A DNA stretch of 64,000 nt from assembly GCF_008831285.2 (NCBI RefSeq), contig NC_045149.1, forward strand, positions 746,001-810,000. The letters run 5' to 3'. Each line of letters starts with the position of its first letter. The stretch's first letter is position 1. A program made the position numbers and the translations under genes. Positions 24,090-36,042 of this stretch are shown here, piece after piece. The notes below the pieces were generated by a model. It was not told where the DNA came from, made no database searches, and saw only the letters and a list, made by a program, of their open reading frames with translations. This DNA is from Nymphaea colorata. Taxonomy: Eukaryota; Streptophyta; Magnoliopsida; Nymphaeales; Nymphaeaceae.

Positions 24090-24965
24090 GCATGATGACT
24101 GAGCGCAAGAAAGGCTTCCATTGGTACAATGGGGCAATCTTTTCTTACGATTTTCATTGAATGAACAAATGGGAAAGCTTGCAATTTCCATTAAACTTTC
24201 TTTCGTCTTATCTTTACAAAAACTTTCTGATATTATTGATACTTCGATTTGTGGTGGTGCTTGGAAACCTATTTCTCTGTCTCGAGGTGGTCCCTGTTTG
24301 TCACATATTTTCTTTGCTGATGATTTAATTCTTATGGGTGAGGCTATAGTTGAGCAATGTAAGATTATGACAGACTATCTTAATAAATTTTGCTCCTTTT
24401 CTAGACAGAAGGTGAATTTATCTAAATCTCTATTTTATACTTCCCCTAATGTTCATGAAGATGTTGTTCAAAGTATTTATGAGAGCTCCAATATGCATCA
24501 CTGCACTGATCTTGGCTGTTATCTAGGGGTGCCACTACATACCAATTGTGTTAATAGAAATACTTATTCTCAACTTCTTGACAAGGTTCACAAGCGATTG
24601 TCTTCTTGAAAGGCTTCCCAACTCTTTTTAGCTGGCCGTGCCACCTTTGTACAATCTGTGACTAGTTTCATTGCAGTTTATACTATGCAAACTATTAAAT
24701 TACCAGTTTCTGTTACTAAATAAATTGATAATTTGAATAGAGTTTTTTTTTGGAGATCAATGACAGAGAAAAAGAGAGTTCATTTGCTGAATTAGGACAC
24801 TGTATGTCGTGCAAAAGATAAGGAGGGCTTAGTATTCGTAAGTCTGCTAATATGAACAAAGTTTTGCTTGCCAAGTTAGGGTGGAAATTGAAAGATGAGG
24901 ATGAAGGTCTATGGGCTCAACTCATGGAAGACTTGAGGAGCATCCCCAGCCTATTCAAACCACCA
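24090..24965 (+). pseudogene. LINE (L1-type) reverse-transcriptase fragment
   Basis: A frame of 162 residues (24121-24609) contains SFVLSLQKLSDII, then GGPCLSHIFFADDLILMGEA with the catalytic FADD, and VNLSKSLFYTSPN. After a stop the same frame continues with FLAGRATFVQSVTSFIAVYTMQTIKLP, then VFFWRS, and another frame gives MNKVLLAKLGWKLKDEDEGL with LWAQLM. This is the C-terminal half of a plant L1-like reverse transcriptase and its downstream region. The 5' part (endonuclease, start of the reverse transcriptase) is missing, as is usual for 5'-truncated LINEs, and at least two stops break it. Confidence 0.85.
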
Positions 24966-25019
24966 TCAAGGGGTCCGCTTTGCCTGGAAGTGTCAAGGAA
25001 CCAACTCCTTGTCAAAATT

Positions 25020-25740
25020 TTTTCCATCATAAGTTATGTAGTTGTTTTATTTTTTTTAGATTTTTTTTTTCTTCCTCTCTCTCCATGGAATGGCAAGCCA
25101 ATGAAGGTTTAGGACTCTCCCTGCAGCTAAGGATCTTCTTTAATGCTTCAGGAGCATGACTGAGTTACACATAGGTTTTTTTATATCTCTTTCTCTAAGA
25201 TTTTAACATGGGTTTATCTATTCCTTTTTAAATTCTTGTTCTCTCTCCTCTTAATCTATGTTCTTCTTTATTTCCCTCTCTATTTCCTTTTCTCTCTTTT
25301 CCATTATCTATTTTAAACTTTTATTCTAACGTTTTCACTTATATCTCTCTATCATTTCAACTTTTATTTCTCTCTTTCATTTGAATGTTTATTTCTCTCA
25401 CTCTCAATTTTCCTCCATCCTTTAAACTTATATTTCTCCCATTTTAACATCTCTCCTTCTATTTCTTTCTCTCTCTTAATTTCTCATCTTTATTCCTCTT
25501 TTTTATTTCTCTTTCAATTTCTCTTTCTCTTAATTCTTTCTCCCTCAAAGTACTGTCTCTCTCTTTTAAATCTTCGTTTCTCTTTTAAATATCTCTTTAT
25601 TTCTCTCGATCTAATTTTCTATTTCTTTCTTTTAATCTCTTTGTATCTATTTTTTTTTTCTCTTCCTCTTCTCATATACTTATCTTTTCCTTTGTCTTGT
25701 GGTTTTCTTTCAATACTTCTTTCTCTTTATTTTGATGGCT
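25020..25740. repeat. Pyrimidine-rich low-complexity tract downstream of the LINE fragment
   Basis: Roughly 700 bases of TTTCTCTCT/TTTATTTCTC-type words with very few purine runs. It may mark the 3' side of the LINE or be independent simple-sequence expansion. No coding signal. Confidence 0.6.
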
Positions 25741-27840
25741 TGTGAATGTTTATAATGATGCAAGGATTTGGGGTGGATATTTTTCTATTTATATTACTTT
25801 TGAGGTTGACACATGCCGAACCCGAGAAAACACCCAAACATGAAATCATGTACATGTTAATTTACATTGAGCACGTCATTTTTTATTTTTCAAATCAACA
25901 AATTCATCCTCTACCGTTTTTCAATTCTTAATTTTCATCATGGCCTACCTATATTTTCAAGTCAAACCCTTTAGTGATTTACTAGGTGAGTAACTATCGT
26001 TTGATATTGATGAATATCAAATTTATTTTCATTCATATGACAGTTTTTATTCTCTATACATTTCACATAGATATGCACGAACATGCATAAGCGCACACTA
26101 TCATTTCACAAAACACGAATGGCATGATGGATACATATTGAATCTTAAAGAAGGTGAAACTAAACCCTATCTAGGTAGGAACCCAAATACGCCAAGTCTT
26201 AACCCGTACCTAGAATTCAATAGAAAAACTTCATCAAATTATGATATTTTCCTTTCAATCTTGATTTTCAAAATCAAGTTCTTTTCAAAACCTTTGCATT
26301 ATTGCAATGTCCTTCCATTTTGAACTTATGATGAATCAAACTATGGTCACCATCACTTCAATATGTTATGTTTCAAACAGAACTTGAAAAGCTTGCTTTT
26401 GCAAAGCATGGCAAGTGAGCCATGTTTTGCAAAACAAGTAATTTATAAATATGTTTCCAATCATATATATTCAAATAAGTTGAAAATTTTGATTTTCAAA
26501 ACTACCAAGAAGTATAAATTATTATTTTACATTTGAGTTATGATGATAATATTCGAAGAGCTCAAATGATTTTAAGTATCTCCCTTTCAACTATTTAATT
26601 TTCTAAACTGTTTTTACATTTCCATTTCAATTCTCTAAAGTTGCTAATTATTTAGGTTTCATTAACCCCTAAGACCATAGTTGCAAACATGAAGACACTA
26701 TATTCTAAACCAAACCTTATTTCAATCTCTTAAAAATTTGTCTCAATACTTTAAAATTTTTCCTTAACTTAAGCACACATGCATGTAAGGTTGAGGGTAA
26801 CACTCTAAAATATTGAAATATGCAAAACAAAGGGGCTAGTTCTCCATCTAGTTACCCCAAGAAAGGTGTTAGGAATGACTGAACCTCGTAGCGATAGGTG
26901 AGTCCCTTTTTCTGTCTTTTTAAAACAAAACTCATTTTTCTAAAGCACTCCAAAAACCAAAAGCAATGTTGCGATGCAAACAAGAACTTTTTCTATTTAG
27001 CTACTTGTAGAATAACAAATTGAACAATTTCATTTTATAATCAAGCTGATCTAGAAAAATCTGGAATTAATCATGTAAATAATCTTTGTCTCTCTCTCAC
27101 ACACATATTTTTAGGGTTCTTTTTTGTGAAGTTGTGTTTCTTTCTCCAATATTTTTGTTTGTCATGTGCTTGAAAAATATACTTTGCATAATTTTGTTTT
27201 GGACAACTTCATCAAAGTTGTCTACCTTAGGGGCACACTACCTTGTATCAGTTTATTATCTAGTCAGCATGATTTTGTGAAATATTTTTTCCTTTTTGAT
27301 GTTGTTGAAATTCTTTAGCTATTTGAGCATCATTCCCAAAGGTGAGGAAAGTTTGCTTAGCATAATTTTCTACCTTTTAATTTTGGTGGTGTTATACGGT
27401 CCTCGCACGGGTTGCCATGGACCTTCACTTAACATGATTGTGCCTCATCTTGTTCCCATTTCCTTTCCTAATCTTCTTCCTCTGTTTTTCTCTCTTGTAT
27501 GTTTGGCAAGTGTTCTGGATTGAGCCCAAGAGCCAAAGAGCAAGGCCTCTTTTGTGATCATTCAAGGCATGTTTCTATTAACTTGTTGCATTGTTTGTTT
27601 GATGCTCTTTTTGTTGTAAACTTTTGATAAGCACACTTGTTAAAGTGGGAAAAATTATAGAAGTAAATTTAAGAGAAACAGAAGGGCCGATGCATGAAAA
27701 GGGAAAACTTGTATATTTTCCTTTAATGGACAAATGAAGGGATATGCAAACTAGGCAAGCACGGCTCTTTACTTAAGTATGCTGGGATAGAAGTAAATTA
27801 GACTCATTTCCATTAATAGTCTGATTTGGTCTAACTGATT
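25741..27840. other. Gene-free AT-rich stretch
   Basis: No protein family recognised on either strand; open frames are short and random-looking. No terminal repeats were seen. Confidence 0.4.
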
Positions 27841-28760
27841 TACAATTTCTGTTGGTAGGTTCATCTGCATCAAATTTGCATACCCAAGCAACACTAAATC
27901 AAGAGGACGACTCTTCGGTCTCCTGAACAGGAATCTACGACCTCAAGGGCAGAAAACTAAATCCAGAACCAGAATGACAAGGTAAAAACCTAAAAGACGG
28001 CACTACGAAGAAATGGAAAAATTAGAGCATGAAGTCCCGAAGCTGGGCGAAAAAATGTCAAGAAAAATTGAATTATCTCGACTCTAAGGAAGGACAACCC
28101 GAACCCAACAAAGAACAACAAATGATAAAAGAAGACAAGCATGAAGTTAGATGAAAATCGCAACTGAAACTACAGATAGTCCAAACGCAAACAGACGATG
28201 ACAGCTGAGAGAAAATCGAAACCAAATGGAACCCGACAAAAGCAGGCGAAACGATTGGGGTAGACTTGTGAACACAAAATTACGGAAATTCCAAATGAGA
28301 GCTCCAACTGCAACCCAAATGCAGCGGAGAAGCAAGAAACTCAAGGCAACTCATGCCCTAAGAATTCCAAATCAAGATGAGCGAACGGAAGACAACAATG
28401 GTTGCCACTCTGCAAGAAGAGAACGAGATCGTTTTGGAGGTAAATAAAAACCTCACCTAGAGGAAAATGCAAACAGAAAATAGGAAAAGCAAAGCAGACG
28501 AACAAGAAATCTAAACAAGAGAGAGGGGGGGAGAGAGTCCTTGAAGAGTGACGATGATACAACAACAGAAGCGTCAATGCTTCAGGGCTTTGTTGAATTA
28601 AAGAACAGAGAGGTAACTGCTTCTCAATGATCAACACCTCCAACCAACAACAATGTCTTCTACCAGCAGGCGTATAGAGGTTTCCCTCCCTGAGCAAAAA
28701 GTTGCAGGAAAAAGGGTTTTTGCTGGAGAACATAGTTTTAGGCGGGTAGATGAAAAAATG
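27841..28760 (-). other. Unassigned segment with a long minus-strand open frame
   Basis: The plus strand is purine-rich (AAGA, GAAGAC, GAGAGAGGGGGG), so the minus strand is pyrimidine-rich. It carries an open frame of 130 residues at 28733-28341, starting MFSSKNPFSCNFLLREG, and a second at 28344-28147. The peptides are rich in Leu, Phe, Cys and Ser, as pyrimidine bias alone would give. I do not recognise them. A 5' leader with intron of an unknown gene, or the leader of a retroelement, are the likeliest explanations; I do not call a gene. Confidence 0.3.
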
Positions 28761-28859
28761 AGAGATTCATATTTTTTTTGTTCCTGGCTTGTTCACCACT
28801 TTGACACGTTAGAGTGATCGAACCGTTTTTTTAATTGAAGCAGCATTTCTTAAACCGCA

Positions 28860-29074
28860 CCTACTGCCCCAATGTGGGCACCCGGCCGGCCCGGCTCGAT
28901 CTCATAAAGAGTCGTTTGGGCTGGGTCAACTTAGGTCGGGCCAAGTTGGTGACTGCTGCTCATTTTTAACCCGACATCCGAAATCTGAACTAAGGCTCGA
29001 CCTAATTAAAATAAAAAAAATATTTTTAATATAAAATAATACATAAATATAATTAATTGTAATAAAGTAAAATA

Positions 29075-29113
<39 letters not shown>

Positions 29114-29250
29114 TTATAATAAAAAAATTTATTGAGCTACATCGGGGGCAAGCTGGCCGACCTATTATCGGGCAGTCCAGTACCCATTTCTCGAGTCCGG
29201 TTTGGGTTCGAGTCAGCTTGATCGGATACCCGGGCCGGTCTAATGCCTAA
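28860..29250. repeat. Probable MITE-like element with GGCCCGG ends around an AT-rich core
   Basis: GC-rich ends (CACCCGGCCGGCCCGGCTCG at the left; ATACCCGGGCCGGTCTAATG at the right, whose complement again gives AGACCGGCCCGGG) flank an AT-rich core with an (AT)n run at about 29082-29108. The ends are weakly inverted copies of each other. No confident target duplication. Confidence 0.35.
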
Positions 29251-29399
29251 CCTTAACCAATATGAAGTACTAAAGGTTAGTTTTTTCTCATTGATCTAAT
29301 GTGCAAAATGTGTAAGCATTGATTCTGGACACTAAGGGAGGCGACTAGTGCATCAAGCTAAGGAACTATTTCAACCTTGTCAAAAAAATATAGCGTGAC

Positions 29400-31575
29400 A
29401 TCATCAGTAACAGATTTCAGACACGGCCAATTCGCAGTCACCGTCCTGGAGTGGGTCATGTAAGGATGGCTAATCCTTCAGGTCACCAGCTGTATGACCT
29501 AAATTTCAAGCCTCTCGTAGTAACAACCATGACATCAGAATAGAATACATCCGGCCTTCAATCAACCTTTCCCTATAACCTCGGTGGATAAAGCAATGAT
29601 GGTCAAAGCTCCAAAGGCATCTCCCGCTTTCACATTGGAGGAGTATCATAAACTCCTTTCTGTAGTTAAAAGTCAGCTTGCCAACGTTGATTTTGCAGGT
29701 AACTTGCTTACTGCACGTTTTAATCTATTCCTTGGATCGTTGATTCCAGAGCTAGTTGACACATACGCGCCAACCCAACTTTTCTTCAAATGTGAAATCT
29801 TGTGATGTGCATGTGACATTGCCAATGGTAATAACCCTTTCAGTTTGTCACATTAGTAAAGTCCCTTTATCTTCTTTTAACGTCGATAATCAGTTGAGTG
29901 TTCTCCCCTTTATTTCAGTTAGCGAACTTCTAAAGCCATGAATTGTTCAAATTTATTTTTCCCTAGCCATCACATCAAACATGACTTGGTGTTTAGGATT
30001 GGTCAAGATGATGTACTTTGGCAAGCACCCTATGTGAGCAATGTTTTGCTGCTTCCACCCGATTTGGGCACCCTCCATCTTCCGTTTGAAATTAGTTGGT
30101 GATCATCATAATCCAAACCTCAAGTTTCATTGAGCTAAACAAACTCATTTGAAATTTGAATTAACTGAGGTTTTTACTTATTGACCTTTTGACTTGATGC
30201 ATTGTGAAATATGTGGGCCATATGCTGAAGCCACTACTTCCAGTGCACGTTATTTTTTAAGTATTGTTGATGATTATTCTTGTGAGACTTGGATATTTCT
30301 CATGAGACACACATATGAAATGTTGCATTTTGTTATTATTTTTTACCTTGATTGAGACACAATTTAATTGTAAGATTAAAGCTTTATGGTCAGCCAATAG
30401 AATTGAACTGTTCTCTCAAGAAATAAAAGATTTTCTTCATGAGCAAGGAACCACCCACCAACGTAGTCTTGTGGCAATGCCACAACTAAAATTGGTGTGG
30501 TGGAGCTTAAGCACAGCCAATTGCTTGAGGTAGCAAGACCTCTTCATTTGGAATCCAATCTACCTATGTGTTTTTGGGGTGAATGTATTTTAACTACTAG
30601 TTATTTGATTGGTCGTCTGCTATCAGTAAATATTATTGGTGGAAGTCCTTTTGGAAACTCTTTGGAAAAATCAGTTTCATCAAGTATCTCCGGGTTTTTG
30701 GCTCTTTACGTTATGCTAATAACATTAACCAAAAAAAGGATAAACTTGAGTCTAGGGATTGCAAATGTGCCGTTATTGGTTACATTGGAAGACCAAAGTC
30801 TTATAAAGTTTGTGATTTGAAAAAGCAGACATTCTATCTATGTCCGTGTGTACCCATGATGAAGAAATTTATGATCCGAACCATCACACCAGTCCCATAT
30901 TTGATCTGAACACCCCTATAGATCCACGCATGCTGATCTAGAAACCACCAATCCCTACTTACATCATCCTCGACAATGACACCTGCACACTAGGACAAAA
31001 CAAGGTACACAATATCAAATTTCAAAATCTTTGTTGCTTCATTGCTTCTCTAATAGACATACTGCACTTCTCACATCTCCAGTTTCCAAATTCGAACAAA
31101 AAAACTTTGATGAAGCAGTCAAGCACAAAGAATGGTGGGATACCGTGGACTCTAAAATGAAGTCTAAAATTTGTGCTCCACAGGAGAACTAAACCTAGAC
31201 AATGACTACACTTCTTGAAGGAATCAAACCAATTGTAAGTAAATGAGTATTCAAAATAAAGTACAGATTTGACGGGTCCATAGAGCAATATATGACCAAG
31301 CTAGTGGTTAAAGGCTATTCTCAGCAAGAGGGACTCAATTACAATGAGATATTTGCACTAGTCACAGAAGTGGTAACGATATGCACTTTTTTTAACTTGT
31401 AACTGAGACTGAATTTTGTACAAGATAAATGTAAACTATGCATTAATGGTAGCCTTCACAAAGAAGTATATATGCAGCTACCCCGAGGATACACCAAACT
31501 AAGGGGGGTAGAGGGATCAAGTATGTAAACTTCTTAAGTCACTTAATAAATTGAAGCAGTCTTGTTTACATGCAA
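29400..31575 (+). mobile_element. Copia-2: internal fragment of a copia retrotransposon related to copia-1
   Basis: The fragment starts inside gag, with a zinc-knuckle remnant whose Cys codons have become Arg and then GHQLYDLNFKPLVV, parallel to GHRFYDPNFKPPIV in copia-1. It continues with FTLEEYHKLLSVVKSQ (29633), integrase blocks (DFLHEQGTTHQRS at 30433; VELKHSQLLEVARPLHLESN at about 30500; TSYLIGRLLS), and decayed reverse transcriptase (KNFDEAVKHKEW near 31100, SQQEGLNY near 31320, KSLNKLKQS near 31535). It stops there. No LTR, primer site or RNase H is seen, so both ends are lost. It has many stops and is more decayed than copia-1. Confidence 0.82.
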
Positions 31576-31899
31576 AATTTTGCAATCTTGCATATGACCG
31601 TTCATGTGGAAAAAGTTAAAAAATGTGCTTGCCTCCTTATCTTTTGTGAAAATTACGATAGATAGGACCCAACTTGTCGGTGTGAGATCTAACCGTTCTT
31701 GGTGCTTCTACCAAGAGTAATCCAAATCACGGCCTAGATTAAACCTCCAGATCATGAGTTGTGATTGTCATCCAAATACAGATGTGCCTAGAATTTGAAA
31801 AGGATGAGATTTTCGAAGATCAAAGCATATCATTAGAAATTGGAGTGCATGAATTGAAAGAAAAATATGATTAAATCATATGGACATAGTTCATGATCT

Positions 31900-32520
31900 G
31901 TATCATCATCAATCCATGCAAAAATTTATGGATATATTATGAGTGCATGCAAACTAGGTCCAGATAGAGTTGAGATCCCGTTTCTAAGATTCTGGGATGT
32001 GGACCTAAAGATATCGATATGAAATCCAAAATATTGAGATACAAAATAAAGTCCAAGATTTGATTCAGGAAAATCCAAATTTGTACTTTATGACCCATCT
32101 CAAAGATGTAAATATACAAGTTTTAAATTAGGGTTTGGGGTTGACTAAGGTTGAGATTTGTGTTTAAGTTTAAATCCAAACTTGTAAAAGTCCAAGATCT
32201 TGATCCAAATAATGTAGAGATCTAAACTCCAAATCCAAATTAGGATGTAACCCTATAAGGTCTAAAATCATGATGCAAATTCTAAGATATGAGATCCAAA
32301 GTTCCAGCTATAATATCCAAGATCCAAATTGAAATCCAATTCTGTGTAAGATATGAAATCATGATCCATGTTACTTGAGAAGATCTGATGCTCCAAATGC
32401 AATATCTAAATCAGGATCCAACCTCATAAATCCATATTCAAGTATACCTAAGTTCAAATTCAAAGATCTAAAATCCAACTCATGAGATCTGGATCCATTC
32501 TAGTAGGATAGTCGATTGCT
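31900..32520. repeat. Degenerate AGATCCAAAT-type array
   Basis: Repeated variants of ATCCAAATT, GATCCAAA, AAGATCTAAAATCC and ATGATCCA, close in style to 22860-23690. Non-coding. Confidence 0.55.
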
Positions 32521-33485
32521 ACACTTTAGGAGTTGTAAGGACCTCTCTAAGCTTAAGCCTAAGGATTTTGATTTGCAATCAATTGAGATGGGTTGGTTTA
32601 TGGTTTGATTCATTTGTTTTAGCTGAATGGTTTCAACCATGGATGAACTGGTGGGCCTGGTAGACTTCTGTATTTGGTGATCCGACTTGTCCCTGTGACA
32701 TCTCTCAAAATTCTCCCACCGTGCCGGTGATAGCTAGACGATCGAGTCTGATCTCGTTTTCGATACGGTCTACTGTTTGGCTGTTATGACCTGGTGCGTA
32801 ACCCACCTCAACCCTTCAGTGTAGTTCTCCGGAACTTTGGATTCCTCCACATGACCTCTGCAGGTGCAAAAGTTGGATGTAAGTAAACAAATCTAGGATA
32901 AGGTTTTCAACGAAGTTCCAATGTGTGTTCGTTGTAGTAGGCTTAATTCCAGGTCCTGACTATGGCATTGAGTAAACCTAATTTCGTTAAATGTAACTCC
33001 AATCTAGGGTTTAGATCTCAATCATGTTTAAACAGGAAAACCAGTTTTAAAAACAGGTTCAATTTTGAAAATGTGCAGTTCAATACTATGTTTTTGAAAA
33101 TGTGTATTTGCATGAAAGTTGGTTCCTATAAAGTGCATGCAAGGACCATTGTCGCGAGCATGTAGCTGATAATCTATCCTAATTCTCACATGGAGCTAAT
33201 TCAAAGTCATAGTTCAAAAGTAGATGGATGATGCAAAGCAAATGCAAACTATATGGATGCACATCAAATATTACATAACATATAAGATGCATGATTTTGA
33301 AAACTGAACCTATGTAGGAGCCGAGCTAGACCAAGAGTGCATACGCAAGTATTATTACGTCGAGGCATGTGGTGACTTAGCTTGAATTCTTGTATGAATT
33401 TGAATGCAAATTTTGCATTATACTATTAAAAAGCAAACACAATATACATAATAATAGTAATGCAAACTAACTTGTTAATTGTGAT
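32521..33485. other. Gene-free stretch
   Basis: No recognisable gene. A frame of 67 residues at 32962-33165 has no family resemblance. Confidence 0.4.
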
Positions 33486-33489
33486 TTGC

Positions 33490-33745
33490 AAGTCCAGAAT
33501 AAAGGAGTGCATCTAGGTGTGAGACAATACTCTGGTTCGCCTAGACACTACATAGCAGCATATCAAGGCGTAACACAAGAGCGCCTAGACACTACAAAAA
33601 GGGGCATATCTAGGTGTGAGATGAGGCTCTAGTGCGCCTAGATACTACATAAGGGCATATCTAGGCATGAGACGAGACTCTAGTGCATCTAGACACTACA
33701 AAAAAGGCACATCTAGGCGTGAGATAAGGCATTGGTGCACCTGGG
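33490..33745. repeat. Tandem repeat of about 52 bp containing CACTACA
   Basis: Four to five units in a row. Each unit has the form GCGCCTAGACACTACAAAAA, then GGGCATATCTAGGYGTGAGA and a GAGGCTCTAGT tail. Unit starts fall near 33540, 33583, 33636, 33687 and 33739, giving spacings of about 43, 53, 51 and 52 bases. CACTACAAAAA within each unit resembles a CACTA terminus. Confidence 0.8.
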
Positions 33746-33930
33746 CGCTAGGGAAATTTACAGGAAAACAGGTCTATAGCGGTGAATGTTTTCAAAGTAT
33801 TTTCGCCGCTATAGCTATATACCGGTGAAGTTTTTCACCTTTGGCACCGCGGTACTGCTTTCAGAACAGCAGTGAAATACATCACCGCTTAGCCTTCAAT
33901 AGTGAAAAACCCCTAGCACTGCATTAAACA
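33746..33930. repeat. CACTA-like terminal/subterminal segment
   Basis: TTTACAGGAAAACAGG followed by TCTATAGCGGTGAA, then TTCGCCGCTATAG, ACCGGTGAAGTTTTTCACC and CACCGC words. Plant CACTA elements often begin CACTACAAGAAAA and continue with TATAGCGGCGA-type subterminal repeats. The first bases of the tip are mutated (TTTACA in place of CACTACA). No partner end was found. Confidence 0.45.
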
Positions 33931-34167
33931 CGGTTGAACTCTTTGAGATACAATTCTTTTGCATGCAGTAGGTGGTGGTAAACAATAAGAGAAAATAGTC
34001 ACCACTTGTTTCGTTCACAGGAAGACTGAACAAAATTCAAGTACTTTCAGCTTTAAATCTTTCCAGTAATAGAAAACGTGCTTTAGATGCTTATGAAGGT
34101 AGGGGACTAGGATTTAGAAGAAAGGCGATCATCTTAATTATTCAATAAACAATTGAATTTTAGCGAC

Positions 34168-34213
<46 letters not shown>

Positions 34214-34786
34214 CACTAAAACTTTATAAGAAATGCATTACTTATACTACCACTAAGAAAAATGCAACATGTCGCAAACGGTTAAAATGATGGACAATGA
34301 CAAATTTCAACAAAAATACATTCTCAAAGGAGTGTCAACGTGACAACAATTCAAATTCATTGGGAGCTTTTAAAAGGAATGAAAAAAATAATTACCTGGG
34401 AGGCAAAAGCATATGCAAGTGTCCCAAAAACCTCACCACCTAAGAAAACAAACTACAAATTCTCTAGGGCCTCCACCACCACCACCTTGAGTACTGTTAC
34501 TGTAAAATGCCAATTTACAAATTTAATGCATGAAAAACATGGCTAATAAAGAATGATACTTTATGAACCCATCGAAATGGTAGTGCTAAAAAGGTGGCAC
34601 TTCATTTCAACGATCAAGAGTATGTCTTCCTATATGTTCCTCAAGTAACAAGAGATTGTCATTAAGAAACTAAAGACTAAGAACTTGTCAAGGAAACATA
34701 TTCTTCAAACACCATAACCAAACATCAAAATTAATCACTCCATCTTATCTCAACCCCTTTATTAACCTGCTCACCAAGATTGCACA
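33931..34786. other. Gene-free stretch with a long (TA)n run
   Basis: Contains an (AT)n microsatellite of about 40 bases at about 34170-34211. Otherwise nothing recognised; a frame of 68 residues at 34340-34546 has no family resemblance. Confidence 0.5.
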
Positions 34787-35032
34787 TGTTGACATGCCAT
34801 GTTGTTAGGGTCCGGGTCTGGACCCTATTTGACCTATAGTCTTGTTGTATTCTATTTATATATCTCGTAACCCTATTTTTTCAAGTTATTGAAATTAAGA
34901 GAGAGAGAGAGACCAGCAACTAGTGGGCGCCGGACTCATCTCCATTGTGGTTTTTCTTCTCTTGAGTCCAGGGTTTTCTATGTTACATCCGTCTTCATTT
35001 TCTATGCCCTACACGGTTCTACTGTTCCAACA
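34787..35032 (+). repeat. 5' LTR of copia-3
   Basis: 246 bp, TGTTGACATGCC...GTTCCAACA, matching 40177-40423. Contains a GA-rich run (AAGAGAGAGAGAGAGAC). Confidence 0.9.
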
Positions 35033-35063
35033 TGGTATTATGTTCCAACATGGTATTAGAGCC
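35033..35063 (+). other. Duplicated LTR edge and primer-binding site of copia-3
   Basis: The primer-binding site TGGTATTAGAGCC (35051-35063) differs by one base from the initiator-Met tRNA complement. Just before it, an 18-bp unit (TGTTCCAACATGGTATTA) is present twice in tandem, so the LTR edge and the start of the primer site are duplicated. Confidence 0.82.
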
Positions 35064-36042
35064 GACACGGTTCTGAGTTTTCTAGTTTCGTTTTGGACGA
35101 AGAATCATGCAGTCGCCTTCCTCTGCCTTCTCCGGTGCCTAGCGTCGTGCAGCCGCCTTCCTCTGCCGTCTCTGCCATCTCCGGTATTGTTCCCTGAGAT
35201 CGCTGCCTGCTTTAGTCGCTTGATGCTATTTACACCTTTCGTTCCTGCTGTTGCATCCTTAACGTAAAGTGCCACCATCCCTATTTTTGATTGCCCTCCC
35301 TGTTGTCGCAGTCGTTGTTGTTGTCGTAGCTTGCGTTGCCTGTCATAGCCTCCATTGCTTGTCGCCATCAGTCCTTCTGCTGCTTCCACCGATGTTGTAG
35401 TGTCGCTCCCTATTTTTCGTCAAATGCAGCCTGCCTGTTATCATCGCCAATGCCGCAGCCTGTCGTTATCGTCAGTGATGCCTCTCTTTTGCCTTTTGTT
35501 TAGTGGTGCCTCTGCCGACGATCTGCCTACTTTGGAGTTTCCCTTATCACCTGAAGACGTTGCTTGCCTGCCGATGTCCTGCTGCTATGGAGTTTCCCTC
35601 ATCCGGTGGTGCTGTGGAGTTTTCCCCCATCTGGCAGTGCCTTTCCTTGTTTTTCCGACGTGAAGCTCAATCTGTGTTCCTTATGCGTTGCCCCTACTGC
35701 AAACGTTGCCTGTAGCTATCTGCTGCCATCGTCATGAAGCTGCTGTTCATCCTCACCGTAGTGCAGGGGTGTCGCCCTTTCTATAGACGCTGCTTGCCTT
35801 ACTATGCTGTTGTTGCCTTTGCCGTTGACTGTGCTGCCATCGGCTGAGCTGCAATCTCTGTCGTTGACTGTCCTGCAGCCTTGTATTGCCGACTGCACCG
35901 CCATGTCCATTCTTTGGCTCTTTATTGTTGTGCTTCTACCTTGTGATAGATAAATCAGTTTCATCACTGACCGGGTAGATGTCGAGGTCTCCAAAACCGA
36001 AAACATTCATGTTCAAGGATAATTATTTATGCTAGTCTTCTG
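35064..36042 (+). other. Untranslated leader of copia-3
   Basis: About 1 kb of GC-richer sequence with many TGCC, GCCGCC and GTTGCC words between primer site and gag, including a repeated GCCGCCTTCCTCTGCCGTCT phrase. The open frames in it (for example 35355-35663) come from this composition and have no family resemblance. Confidence 0.6.

Noticed and set aside
33490-33745. CRISPR-like or satellite array
   Set aside because: Units are contiguous with no unique spacers and lie in plant nuclear DNA; a simple tandem repeat.
35355-35663. Plus-strand frame of 102 residues in the copia-3 leader
   Set aside because: Lies in the GC-rich leader between primer site and gag; no known copia protein is encoded there and the peptide has no recognised domain.
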